From an uncultured Pseudothermotoga sp. (lineage in GTDB: Bacteria > Thermotogota > Thermotogae > Thermotogales > DSM-5069), in contig CALKJI010000013.1 of the NCBI GenBank assembly GCA_937995655.1, forward strand, positions 1 through 64,000: a stretch of 64,000 nucleotides of DNA. The letters are read 5' to 3'. A program made the position numbers and the translations under genes. Below the pieces are notes generated by a model. That model searched no databases, had not been told where the DNA came from, and saw only the letters and a program-made list of their open reading frames with translations. Shown piece by piece: positions 1 through 7,346 of this stretch. Each line of letters opens with the position of its first letter. Position 1 is the first letter of the stretch.

Positions 1-150
1 ATAACATCTATAGCCCAACAGATAGAAGAGATAACTCAAGCTATAAAACAACAAGCCGATGCAAGCCAAAGTGTCTCAAGCGCCTCTGAAGAACTCTCTT
101 CTATAGCCCAGTCCCTTGTGGAACAGGTCAGAAAGTTTAAAATAAGGTGA
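1..150 (+). CDS. Methyl-accepting chemotaxis protein, C-terminal fragment
   Basis: The open frame runs in from the left edge and stops at TGA 148-150. Its 49 visible residues are a Ser/Ala/Glu/Gln-rich heptad pattern (ASQSVSSASEELSSIAQSL) typical of the second helix of the chemoreceptor signalling and adaptation hairpin, ending in a short basic tail (VRKFKIR). A membrane-bound chemoreceptor passing signals to CheA/CheW is the likely whole protein, but the sensor domain lies outside the window. It is followed at once by a strong hairpin terminator. Confidence 0.8.
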   Translation: MTSIAQQIEEITQAIKQQADASQSVSSASEELSSIAQSLVEQVRKFKIR

Positions 151-165
151 TGGAGTTTTGCAAAC

Positions 166-191
166 AAAGAGGGGTACGCACCCCTCTTTTT
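166..191 (+). terminator. Intrinsic terminator after the chemoreceptor fragment
   Basis: A stem AAAGAGGGG / CCCCTCTTT with a six-base loop (175-180) is followed by a T-run, 16 bases after the stop codon. The reverse strand also gives a hairpin followed by TTTG, so it may terminate the converging cobO transcript as well. Confidence 0.75.
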
Positions 192-233
192 GTCCAAACA
201 GCTTTACAATAGCATATGAATACTCTATGAACT

Positions 234-743
234 TCAAAATTCTATACCCTTTCTCGCTTGAACACCTTTTTGATAGTAATGCTTCACTTCCAAGATCTCT
301 GAAACTAAATCAGCGCATTCTACAAATTCTTGTGGTGCATACCGACCAGTCAAGACTATCTCAGGCCTTTCGCTCCTGTTGTTCAATACCTGTAGAACCT
401 CATCGACCGTAAGAAGTTTTAGATAAACTGCAATATTGATCTCGTCTAAAACTATGAGATCAAAGGCGCCTTCCAGGATATAACGTGAAACTTTCTCAAA
501 TCCTCTTTTGGCGGCATCAATATCCTCTTGAGAAGGAGCACCTTTTATGAAACAACCCCTTCCATATTGTTCAACGATGATACTGGGTATGTACCTTGGC
601 ACATCCAACTCGCTGTATCTCATTCCTTTGATGAACTGACCAATGTACACAGTTTTCCCTGCACACGCTGCTCTGAGTGCAAGACCGAAGGCTGCCGTTG
701 TCTTACCTTTTCCATTGCCTGTGTAAACGTGAATATAGCCCAT
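234..743 (-). CDS. cobO: Cob(I)alamin adenosyltransferase, CobA/CobO/BtuR type
   Basis: About 169 residues, the usual length of the family. It transfers the 5'-deoxyadenosyl group of ATP to Co(I) of corrinoids, a prerequisite for nucleotide-loop assembly. The N-terminal glycine-rich phosphate loop (GNGKGKTT, near residue 10) and the downstream IVLDEINIAV Walker-B-like strand are clear. ATG 743 is preferred over GTG 752 because an AAGGGAG Shine-Dalgarno lies about eight bases upstream of it. It is the last gene of the cobamide group and is separated from cobS by about 275 bases, so it could have its own promoter. Confidence 0.9.
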   Translation of the reverse strand: MGYIHVYTGNGKGKTTAAFGLALRAACAGKTVYIGQFIKGMRYSELDVPRYIPSIIVEQYGRGCFIKGAPSQEDIDAAKRGFEKVSRYILEGAFDLIVLDEINIAVYLKLLTVDEVLQVLNNRSERPEIVLTGRYAPQEFVECADLVSEILEVKHYYQKGVQARKGIEF

Positions 744-816
744 TGAGTTCACTCCCTTTCGTACATATACTATTGAGAGATTTCACCATTTCACTGATCC
801 AATAAGTCCATACCTT

Positions 817-966
817 CTAATCAACGAATTCGTGTCTATTTCTTTTGCGTTCAGGGATCATCCTGCTTAAGAAGTTGATTATCTTGGAAGTTGTCTCCCT
901 ATTGAGAAATTTGTCAAAGACCTTGCCCCATCTTCCCAAAAAACTTGATGCACAAACTGTGGACAT
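817..966 (-). CDS. Possible small ORF (49 aa) or gene remnant between cobS and cobO
   Basis: Reading the minus strand from ATG 966 to TAG 817 gives a basic, protein-like 49-residue product (central stretch FLGRWGKVFDKFLNRE, tail ERKRNRHEFVD) with GGTGA directly before the ATG. I recognise no family. It could be a small gene of the cobamide operon, a leftover C-terminus, or chance in a gap of about 275 bases. Nothing else was seen in this gap. Confidence 0.25.
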   Translation of the reverse strand: MSTVCASSFLGRWGKVFDKFLNRETTSKIINFLSRMIPERKRNRHEFVD

Positions 967-1018
967 TCACCAAAAAAGATATCAACAAATGTGACAAGGT
1001 TTCAAATCAGTACTCCAT

Positions 1019-1744
1019 TCATAGCCTCATACCTACCATGAAGAGTAAAATAAACAACTGTGTTAGCATCGCCGCTGCACCCATCACATCACCTGTGACA
1101 CCATCAATCTTTCTTTCCGATACCAACTTAACTAAAAAGGCAGTTAAGAGACAGATGAACAAAGAAATAAGATACTTCAACCAACTGAAAAACAGAAAGG
1201 GGGTTGAAAACAGTATTCCTATCAATGGACAGAGTTTGCAAGGTGGAAAAAGAATGGCACCAAGGCCGGTACTCTTTGCAGGTTTTGAGATCTTCAATAA
1301 AATCGTCATTGAGTATCTAGCAAAGACCGATGCATATACAAAATCGATTGGATCTAGGATGGAAAAGGTGTTGTAAAAGGCTATAACATAGAGGGTGCCG
1401 TAGAAAACTGCAAAGGGTCCCACATTACCCTTAGCCATTATCTCAAGCCGCCTGTCTTTATCAGACTGATTTAAAAAACCGTCCAACATATCAAGGAGAC
1501 CATCAAAATGAAACAGGTCGAACAGGTAAAAACCAACGGCTATTCCAAGTGTTCTGAGAGCCATGTTCTTACTCAAGACAGTAGTGAAAAAATAGATTAA
1601 CCCTGGGAAGTATCCCACTAAAGTGAAGTAGCAAGATATTCTTTTGACTCGTAGATCGAAATCTTTTGAATAACGATAAGTAATAGGTATTCTTGAGATG
1701 AAGGACAAGGTAACCAAAAGATCTTTTATCATGCGGCAGTTCAC
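1019..1744 (-). CDS. cobS: Adenosylcobinamide-GDP ribazoletransferase (cobalamin synthase)
   Basis: A polytopic membrane protein of 241 residues, the usual CobS length. It joins AdoCbi-GDP to alpha-ribazole (phosphate), the last step of nucleotide-loop assembly. Family marks are the acidic stretch FDLFHFDGLLDMLDGF (metal/substrate site), KGNVGPFAVFYG, and the C-terminal GVTGDVMGAA motif. The GTG start (1744-1742) overlaps the upstream cbiR-like stop by four bases (GTGA), indicating translational coupling; an internal ATG four codons on is an alternative start. Confidence 0.93.
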   Translation of the reverse strand: MNCRMIKDLLVTLSFISRIPITYRYSKDFDLRVKRISCYFTLVGYFPGLIYFFTTVLSKNMALRTLGIAVGFYLFDLFHFDGLLDMLDGFLNQSDKDRRLEIMAKGNVGPFAVFYGTLYVIAFYNTFSILDPIDFVYASVFARYSMTILLKISKPAKSTGLGAILFPPCKLCPLIGILFSTPFLFFSWLKYLISLFICLLTAFLVKLVSERKIDGVTGDVMGAAAMLTQLFILLFMVGMRL

Positions 1745-2403
1745 CTTTTCATCAGGAAATCTCTTAGGACCTCTAGAGACTCGATCATGACTCTAAAATC
1801 AAAGACCTCTATGCACAAAAGTTGAACCCTTTTGAGGTCGTCACCAAAGATCTCCCACACCTTATGCAAAGTTGGTTCATCAATTTTGAGGTGATCTAAA
1901 CCTCTTTCAACACCCATCAAATGTATCTCTTTCACGTTCTTGATGTATTTTTTATCGAAGTTCTTACCCAGTAGATGGTGACCCACATCGAAGACCATGT
2001 GTTCATGGTAGAAGATCTCTTCCTTTAGATTTTCCAAAGATATCTCTGCCCCGTTGAAAGATAGAAATTGTTCGATCCCTGGCATTGGGTGAAGGATATA
2101 GTTTAGTATTTGTAATTTGGAACTCTTGAAATATGCATAAGTTGCAGAAACGTTTTTAATGTTATCCGTTGGGAGATGAAGGGTGTACAGTAAACCATAC
2201 TCTTGCGTCAAATGATGGAGTTTGTCGAGCTCTGTACTGACAAGATCATGGGTCTGTTCATCCCACGTATAAACAAGTAACTCAACAAAATCAACCTTCC
2301 CAGCCACAAGTTTTGCATTCTCATAATATGTACCTGGTACCAACCAGGAGGTTGTACCAACGAGTTGTTTTTTTGATAGATGTTTTGTCATAGTTTTTTG
2401 CAT
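1741..2403 (-). CDS. cbiR: CbiR-like cobamide-remodelling phosphodiesterase (AP-endonuclease-2 / TIM-barrel superfamily)
   Basis: The 220-residue product has the look of a xylose-isomerase-like TIM barrel: strands ending in metal-ligand-like residues (TLHLPTDN, MVFDVGHHLLG, EIHLMGVERG). It lies inside a cobT-cobU-?-cobS operon, eight bases after cobU and overlapping cobS by four. CbiR of Akkermansia muciniphila is an AP-endonuclease-2 superfamily enzyme that hydrolyses the phosphoribosyl bond of the nucleotide loop so that the lower ligand can be replaced. Fold and operon position make that the best guess; I cannot confirm it by alignment. An alternative is another sugar-phosphate or phosphodiester-acting TIM-barrel protein. 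Confidence 0.65.
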   Translation of the reverse strand: MQKTMTKHLSKKQLVGTTSWLVPGTYYENAKLVAGKVDFVELLVYTWDEQTHDLVSTELDKLHHLTQEYGLLYTLHLPTDNIKNVSATYAYFKSSKLQILNYILHPMPGIEQFLSFNGAEISLENLKEEIFYHEHMVFDVGHHLLGKNFDKKYIKNVKEIHLMGVERGLDHLKIDEPTLHKVWEIFGDDLKRVQLLCIEVFDFRVMIESLEVLRDFLMKR

Positions 2404-2410
2404 ACCCCGG

Positions 2411-2917
2411 TCATTTGATTTTCACTCCTATCCCACAGATCACTACATAGACCTCATCTGCGATAGATGCAAGTTTCGAATTAGCCTTACCAAGAATTTC
2501 GATATACTTTCGGGCCAGTTCATTTTCTGGAATTACCGACCAACCAACTTCGTTTGTCACTATAACGATATCAGAACTCATATTACCAACTACCTCAGTA
2601 AATTCTGCGATGTACTTCTTTGCATCGGCGTTGTAATGGTACAGATTTCCTAAATAAGTCGTGAGACATTCAAACAAAATGACTTGGTATTTTCCATCAA
2701 TCGCTTCAATGAGCTTTGGTACGTTCAACGGTTCTTCGAAGGTATCAAACATATCTGATCTTTCAATCCTGTGTCTCTTTATTCTTTCGCTCATTTCTTC
2801 GTCGAAAGGAACTCCCGTCGCAACAAAGGCACGTTTTATATAGTTCTTGTTGAGTACATATTTCAAAGCAAAGGAACTCTTGCCAGATTTTATTCCACCG
2901 GTCACCAAGGTGATCAT
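2411..2917 (-). CDS. cobU: Adenosylcobinamide kinase / adenosylcobinamide-phosphate guanylyltransferase
   Basis: The 168-residue product carries the N-terminal P-loop GGIKSGKS, the RHRIER segment with the histidine that is guanylylated in the family, and ILFECLTTYLGN as the Walker-B region. It phosphorylates adenosylcobinamide and then transfers GMP to give AdoCbi-GDP for CobS. If the upstream neighbour is CbiR, its cobinamide-phosphate product would enter here at the guanylyltransferase step. Start ATG 2917 overlaps the cobT stop in ATGA. Confidence 0.94.
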   Translation of the reverse strand: MITLVTGGIKSGKSSFALKYVLNKNYIKRAFVATGVPFDEEMSERIKRHRIERSDMFDTFEEPLNVPKLIEAIDGKYQVILFECLTTYLGNLYHYNADAKKYIAEFTEVVGNMSSDIVIVTNEVGWSVIPENELARKYIEILGKANSKLASIADEVYVVICGIGVKIK

Positions 2918-3957
2918 CTTTGATCTTCTCCCTTTGATACTCCAGCATCTTGGAAGGTATACATTTCTCTGATCATCTTTATAGCAGCTTCGATTATAAA
3001 AATGGAAAGAACTGCACCAGTACCTTCACCAAGACGCATCTCAAGATCTAAGATCGGTCTAAGACCAAGCGTTTTCAACAGTACTTTGTGACCTTTCACA
3101 CAAGATTGATGACCTGCAAAGACATAACTCAGAACTCCCGGATCGATCTTCCATGAGAGTAACAAAGCAGCAGTGGTAGGGAAACCGTCGACAACAACAG
3201 GTACATTTCCTTCAGCTGCTTGAAGGATAAACCCTACCATTTGACCAATACAAAAACCACCAACTTTTGACAGAATATCAATAGGATCATCCTTATCTGG
3301 ACTATTGACTTTGATGGCCTTCTGTATCGCTTGCTTCTTTCTCTCTAAACCGTCCGCACTTATCGGTGTACCTATATCAAGTATTTCTTCTAACTTAAAA
3401 CCCGAGGCAACCGCGATAGCCGATGCAGTTGTCGTATTACCTATCCCCATATCACCAACGGCAAGTAAATCTGCACCTTCCTCAATAGCTCTTCTTGCTA
3501 TATCTCTGCCCCTTTCAATACACTCTCGTGCCTGTTCCCTTGTCATCGCAGGTCCTTTAGTGAAATCGTTTGTCCCATAACCGATCTTTGCGTGAATGAG
3601 ATATCTATCATCAAAAGCGAGTTCTGCGTCAACACCAGCATCAACCACATAAACACTTGCTCGAACATGCCTTGAAAAAACGTTGATTGCAGCACCCCCT
3701 TTTAAAAAATTAGTAACCATTTGGTGTGTTACTCTTTTTGGGTATGCCGATACACCATTGACGGCCACACCATGATCGGCCGCAAAAACATAAACTCTTT
3801 TATCCTTTGGTAGATCGGGGACAACTTTCCTTTGAATGAGCCCCATTTTCAAAGCTATAACTTCCAGATAACCAAGGCTTCCAACAGGTTTTGTCAAATT
3901 GTTCAACCTTTTTTGGATATCCCTTTTAAACTTTTCATCTTGCTCAGATAGAAGCAT
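2914..3957 (-). CDS. cobT: Nicotinate-nucleotide--dimethylbenzimidazole phosphoribosyltransferase
   Basis: A 347-residue, full-length CobT that makes alpha-ribazole phosphate from a lower-ligand base and nicotinate mononucleotide. Clear family blocks are LTKPVGSLG near the N-terminus, VFAADHGVA, GDMGIGNTTTASA, and the C-terminal LRLGEGTGA that holds the catalytic glutamate. It is the first gene after the cobalamin riboswitch, so its expression should fall when adenosylcobalamin is plentiful. No cobalt-corrin ring synthesis genes are visible, which fits salvage rather than de novo synthesis. Confidence 0.95.
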   Translation of the reverse strand: MLLSEQDEKFKRDIQKRLNNLTKPVGSLGYLEVIALKMGLIQRKVVPDLPKDKRVYVFAADHGVAVNGVSAYPKRVTHQMVTNFLKGGAAINVFSRHVRASVYVVDAGVDAELAFDDRYLIHAKIGYGTNDFTKGPAMTREQARECIERGRDIARRAIEEGADLLAVGDMGIGNTTTASAIAVASGFKLEEILDIGTPISADGLERKKQAIQKAIKVNSPDKDDPIDILSKVGGFCIGQMVGFILQAAEGNVPVVVDGFPTTAALLLSWKIDPGVLSYVFAGHQSCVKGHKVLLKTLGLRPILDLEMRLGEGTGAVLSIFIIEAAIKMIREMYTFQDAGVSKGEDQR

Positions 3958-4021
3958 CTGTTTATCCCACCTCCAGATGAATTTTCTTGCTGAAGGTTCA
4001 GCTCAGCCCTTTCAAGACAAA

Positions 4022-4066
4022 CCGAAAAACAAAAGCTTTCCCGATAAGCCCGAGCTTTCGGGAAAG
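4022..4066 (-). terminator. Riboswitch expression-platform terminator
   Basis: On the minus strand a nine-base stem (4066-4058 with 4044-4036, CTTTCCCGA / TCGGGAAAG) is followed by CTTTTGTTTTT. It lies between the cobalamin aptamer and cobT, the expected place for a B12-controlled attenuator. Confidence 0.75.
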
Positions 4067-4077
4067 ATAATCTGCAA

Positions 4078-4243
4078 AAAGCAGGTCTCCCGGCTTGTGG
4101 ATCATCCTACTAGCCACACCTTCCCAGCCTAACGGCCAGTGGCATTATCGTGGCTTTCGTCCCCACTCACGGTTGCTGGGCAGCCTCGGATTCTCACCGA
4201 TGTTCCCTGAACTTTCGGCAGTCGTGTATCGGTAAACCTTTTT
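4078..4243 (-). promoter_or_regulatory. Cobalamin (AdoCbl) riboswitch aptamer
   Basis: The reverse complement shows the Rfam cobalamin-riboswitch landmarks in order: GGGAACATCGGTGAGAATCC, GAGGCTGCCCAGCAAC, GACGAAAGCCACG, and the B12 box region ATAATGCCACTGG followed by GGGAAGG. It leads into the terminator at 4022-4066 and then cobT, so it probably switches the whole cobT-cobU-cbiR-cobS group off at transcription when B12 is bound. Confidence 0.92.
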
Positions 4244-4249
4244 TCATTT

Positions 4250-4255
4250 ATTATA
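4250..4255 (-). promoter_or_regulatory. Probable -10 element for the riboswitch/cob transcript
   Basis: A perfect TATAAT on the minus strand lies about 10 bases before the predicted 5' end of the aptamer. No convincing -35 hexamer is seen, so the call rests on the -10 and position only. Confidence 0.5.
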
Positions 4256-4268
4256 TCATCTGAGCTGT

Positions 4269-4430
4269 TTAAGATGCCTTGATGGTTTCAAATTCTGCAT
4301 TGGCTACTTCAAAAACTATCCTTAAAAGGTTATCCTTTCCTTTGAATATTGTATCTGAGACTTTGTTTTTGCAAACCCTTCCTGAGTCTGTTTTTTTGAT
4401 AGGGCAAAAAAGATTAGGATGAAGATTCAT
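4269..4430 (-). CDS. Possible small ORF (53 aa), unknown
   Basis: In the otherwise empty stretch 4256-4616, the minus strand from ATG 4428-4430 to TAA 4269-4271 encodes a protein-like 53-residue product (tail KGKDNLLRIVFEVANAEFE). No family is recognised and no Shine-Dalgarno is obvious. It may be a small gene or a fragment of a lost one. The rest of the gap (4431-4616) shows only the AGAAAGGAG ribosome-binding site of the next gene. Confidence 0.25.
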   Translation of the reverse strand: MNLHPNLFCPIKKTDSGRVCKNKVSDTIFKGKDNLLRIVFEVANAEFETIKAS

Positions 4431-4616
4431 GAGTTTTCAAAAATGAAGTCTAAATCCTGCAACGTCTGGCCCTCTATAATAATCGATTCATCAAAGATGA
4501 TCATTACTGAGAAATATAACAACCAACATTTCCATCAAATAACCGCTTCCATACATGGATCCACAGATGTGATAAGATAAAATGAGTAATGACATGGTCT
4601 AGAAAGGAGAAACTGA

Positions 4617-5225
4617 ATGAACCAAATGGAACTATCTGTTGTAGAACTATGCATTGAATCTTTGAAGAAAAATTGTTTTCCCGTAGGTTCGATAGTGGTC
4701 GATGAGAATCAAAAGATAATCTCCAAAGGTAGAAACATGATCAATGAGAGATCAGGTGGTTACAGGGAGATCTACGGTAATGCCATAGCACATGCCGAAT
4801 TGAACGCATTAGCAAAACTCGATGGAGAGCATCTGTACAAGTACACGATTTACTGCTCCATGGAGCCTTGCGTGATGTGCGCAGGTGCTATATACATGTC
4901 TGGTATCAGAAAGATCGTCTATGGTATGAAAGATTATTTGGCAGGTGGGTTGGATCTCTATGGTTCAACGGAATATTACAGTTCAAAGAAGATGAAGGTT
5001 CAGCAAAGCGAAGACCTTCGAATTATCCAAGCGGTTTTGATAGGATTTTTGGAAAATACAGAGTACGCTCGTCGAGAGGCTTTTTGGGAGCCATATATAA
5101 GGCATTATGAAAAAGAGTATCTAACGGCGAAGAAGTTAATCTCTGAAGGAGTCTTAGTATCACTCATGAATTCAACAATCAGTACAGATGAGTTTGTGAA
5201 AGCCATATATAAAAACTACCGTTAG
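4617..5225 (+). CDS. Nucleoside/nucleobase deaminase (cytidine deaminase superfamily, TadA/guanine-deaminase-like)
   Basis: The zinc-dependent deaminase signature is intact: IAHAELNAL (zinc His and proton-shuttle Glu, near residues 60-66) and SMEPCVMCAGA (two zinc Cys, near 83-88), followed by IRKIVYGM. The 202-residue length exceeds typical TadA (about 150-160) through a C-terminal extension of about 50 residues. It acts in the cytoplasm on a base or nucleoside, or on tRNA adenosine; the substrate cannot be told from the sequence. AGAAAGGAG precedes ATG 4617 at good spacing. It appears to be monocistronic. Confidence 0.8.
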   Translation: MNQMELSVVELCIESLKKNCFPVGSIVVDENQKIISKGRNMINERSGGYREIYGNAIAHAELNALAKLDGEHLYKYTIYCSMEPCVMCAGAIYMSGIRKIVYGMKDYLAGGLDLYGSTEYYSSKKMKVQQSEDLRIIQAVLIGFLENTEYARREAFWEPYIRHYEKEYLTAKKLISEGVLVSLMNSTISTDEFVKAIYKNYR

Positions 5226-5236
5226 ATGATATACAA

Positions 5237-5258
5237 AGCATATGGAAGGCCATATGCT
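5237..5258 (+). terminator. Hairpin after the deaminase gene
   Basis: A perfect nine-base stem AGCATATGG / CCATATGCT with an AAGG loop lies 12 bases after the stop codon. There is no real T-run, only TATGAATATTTTA, so termination is weak or the hairpin serves mRNA stability. Confidence 0.4.
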
Positions 5259-5408
5259 ATGAATATTTTACAAAGATCTTCATCCTTAAGAAAATAGATG
5301 AGATCTGTTCCAACTATAGCTCAAAAATATTGTAAAAGATCTGACAACTTTTATCACACAAGCTCATAATCATATTTGGACACTTATAAACGATGGTGAG
5401 GCGATAGA

Positions 5409-5738
5409 ATGCTTTGGTATGTACTCATAGTTTTCTTTGCTGGATTCTTCGCTGGAAAATTCATCAGGACTCAGTGGATAGGTAAATACAAGGTTGTGCT
5501 TCTGTTCACCATCTTTCTTTTATTCACTCTTGGCTTGGAGATAGGTGCCAACGATGAACTCTTTAAAAGGATCGATGAGATTCTACTCTACGGATTGCTC
5601 ATAGCACTCTTTGGTAGCCTGGGCAGTTTCCTACTTGGTTATCTTTTTGAAAGATTTAACAGAAGATCTGATTTTAAAATGTGTGTTAAAGGGATCCCTA
5701 TCAGAGTTTTCAAAAGCGATCGAGGGGATGAAAGATGA
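5409..5738 (+). CDS. LysO-family lysine exporter, N-terminal subunit (split gene)
   Basis: A 109-residue membrane protein with about three hydrophobic segments (residues 1-20, 27-48, 60-80). It matches the N-terminal third of LysO/YbjE (Lys_export family, formerly DUF340), a lysine exporter of about 300 residues. Its stop overlaps the next gene start in ATGA (5735-5738), and the two products sum to 304 residues. The clean coupling makes this a genuine two-gene exporter rather than a sequencing frameshift. GATGGTGAGGCGATAG supplies a weak ribosome-binding site. Confidence 0.7.
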   Translation: MLWYVLIVFFAGFFAGKFIRTQWIGKYKVVLLFTIFLLFTLGLEIGANDELFKRIDEILLYGLLIALFGSLGSFLLGYLFERFNRRSDFKMCVKGIPIRVFKSDRGDER

Positions 5739-6322
5739 TGTCGGCAGTTATTCTGCTTTCTTCAGTCGTTATCGGGCTTGTAGTTGGAAGGATAACTAAA
5801 TTCGAACTTCCAGACAATGTGGTCGCACTGATACTCTATATACTGGTTTTGCTCGTTGGGCTTGACTTAAGCAAAGAGAAGATCGAAAAACGTCTGTTTA
5901 AAGATGTTTCTTTGGTGATACTTTCAACGGTTGGTGGTACTTTTTTATTCACTTTCTTGCTTTCTTTCTTCTTACCACTGAGAAAACTTGAAGTTCTAGC
6001 GGCGGCATCAGGTTTTGGCTGGTACAGCCTCTCCTCTGTTATAATCAGTACATCCTACAGTGCCTATCTTGGGAGCATCTCATTCTTTGCAAATGTTCTT
6101 AGAGAACTCTGTGCCATAGTAGTTGCCCCCTTCGGCTTGAAAAAATCAAAGTACGGGACTATATCTGTGGCAGGCGCAACGTCCATGGATACTTTACTAG
6201 GTTTAATAGCAACTTACAGTAATAGAGAAACTGCACTGCTTTCATTCGGGCATGGTTTTGTCGTTTCAATGCTTGTACCGATCTTTGTTAACCTGTTTCT
6301 GAGATTGATGAAGTCCTTTTAG
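5735..6322 (+). CDS. LysO-family lysine exporter, C-terminal subunit (split gene)
   Basis: The 195-residue polytopic membrane protein contains LVGLDLS, the ASGFGWYSLSSV block and the LGLIATYSNRE region characteristic of the LysO C-terminal domain. With its overlapped partner it should form one exporter for lysine (or toxic analogues) in the inner membrane. An in-frame second ATG (5738) directly follows the first. No downstream partner gene on this strand is within 160 bases. Confidence 0.75.
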   Translation: MMSAVILLSSVVIGLVVGRITKFELPDNVVALILYILVLLVGLDLSKEKIEKRLFKDVSLVILSTVGGTFLFTFLLSFFLPLRKLEVLAAASGFGWYSLSSVIISTSYSAYLGSISFFANVLRELCAIVVAPFGLKKSKYGTISVAGATSMDTLLGLIATYSNRETALLSFGHGFVVSMLVPIFVNLFLRLMKSF

Positions 6323-6461
6323 ATATCCTTAGATAAAGCTCACTTGGTGCATGACCAAACAGACCCAAGGCTTTTAAAATTACCAAGGAAAAGTCCATTA
6401 AATTAACAGACTCTGCTTGCTCTTGCGAATCATTTGGCTCCTTTATATTATTGTCTTCGTG
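6288..6461 (-). pseudogene. Possible coding remnant antisense to the lysO end
   Basis: The minus strand is open for 58 codons and reads like protein (for example LMDFSLVILKALGLFGHAP), but has no acceptable start codon and overlaps the lysO 3' end by 35 bases. No family recognised. It may be the tail of a lost gene or chance. Confidence 0.2.
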
Positions 6462-6485
6462 TCATCTTTCATTCATTGAACCTAT

Positions 6486-6513
6486 TTGTTCAAAACAATT
6501 CTAGTGTTATCAT
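6486..6513 (+). promoter_or_regulatory. Candidate promoter for the beta-helix acyltransferase
   Basis: TTGTTC (6486-6491), 16 bases, TATCAT (6508-6513). The expected transcription start near 6520 leaves only about five bases before ATG 6525, so the mRNA may be almost leaderless. Confidence 0.4.
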
Positions 6514-6524
6514 TTTTTAGGGTG

Positions 6525-7283
6525 ATGCATATACACATTTCATCGAAGGCCAAGATTGGTTTGAATGTCAAATTGGGTCACAATGTTGTAATCGAAGATG
6601 ATGTAGTAATCTTCGATAACGTGACAATCGGTTACAACGTAGTGATCAGAAAAGACACTCTGATCGGTGAAGGATCCATCATAGGTGATAACACTGTACT
6701 TGGCAAAGAACCATTTAGAGCAGCAATCTCTGCCACAACAGAGAAAAAAGCTCTATCGCCGCTCATTTTGGGCAAGTACGTGACGATAGGTGCCAACTGT
6801 GTAATCTATCGTGGTGCAACTTTGAAAGATCATGTTTTCGTCGGAGATCTTGCGAGTATACGGGAAGATGTACAGATAGGCGACCACAGTATTATTGGCA
6901 GAGGTGTGACCATAGAGAACAAAACGACAATAGGTAGGTATGTAAAGATAGAAACAGAAGCTTACATAACAGCCATATCAATCATAGAAGATTATTGTTT
7001 TATCGCACCAGAGGTTACCTTCACAAACGACAATTTTCTTGGCAGGACAGAAGAAAGAAAGAAATATTTCAGAGGCCCTACCCTTCGAAAAGGTGCAAGA
7101 ATCGGTGCAAATGCAACGATCCTGCCGGGTATCGAGATCGGTGAAGACGCTTTAATAGCTGCTGGTTCAGTGGTTACAAGGAATGTTCCACCCAGAAAGA
7201 TCTATCTTGGAGTGCCGGCAAAAGAATTCAAAGACGTCCCAACTGAGCAATTGCTCGAAAATCAAGATTATTACAAAGGCTAG
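6525..7283 (+). CDS. Left-handed beta-helix (hexapeptide-repeat) acyltransferase
   Basis: About 252 residues built of repeated [LIV]-G-x4 hexapeptides (AKIGLNVKLGHNVVIEDDVVI, later GKYVTIGANCVIYRG, GARIGANATILPGIEIGED) ending in AAGSVVTRNVPPRKIYLGVP, the usual end of LbH acetyltransferases of nucleotide-sugars and cell-surface glycans. It probably transfers an acyl group from acyl-CoA in the cytoplasm. ATG 6525 is preferred to the TTG at 6486, because the extra 13 residues do not fit the family and the TTG coincides with a promoter -35. Monocistronic; substrate unknown. Confidence 0.8.
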   Translation: MHIHISSKAKIGLNVKLGHNVVIEDDVVIFDNVTIGYNVVIRKDTLIGEGSIIGDNTVLGKEPFRAAISATTEKKALSPLILGKYVTIGANCVIYRGATLKDHVFVGDLASIREDVQIGDHSIIGRGVTIENKTTIGRYVKIETEAYITAISIIEDYCFIAPEVTFTNDNFLGRTEERKKYFRGPTLRKGARIGANATILPGIEIGEDALIAAGSVVTRNVPPRKIYLGVPAKEFKDVPTEQLLENQDYYKG

Positions 7284-7301
7284 TGATTAGAAGGTCTATC
7301 C

Positions 7302-7329
7302 AAAAAATGCCGGGGTGTGTACCCCGGCA
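7302..7329 (-). terminator. Intrinsic terminator of the CZB chemoreceptor gene
   Basis: The nine-base stem TGCCGGGGT / ACCCCGGCA with a four-base loop is followed on the minus strand by TTTTTT (7307-7302). On the plus strand it lacks a T-run but lies just after the acyltransferase gene, so it may work in both directions. Confidence 0.85.
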
Positions 7330-7346
7330 CGAAACCGTTAACTCAA

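Noticed and set aside
945-1376. 143-aa plus-strand ORF
   Set aside because: Mostly antisense to cobS, whose product has clear family motifs; the translation looks random and lacks a ribosome-binding site.
5226-5408. Small minus-strand coding remnant
   Set aside because: A weak frame with an internal stop; no protein-like stretch convincing enough to report.
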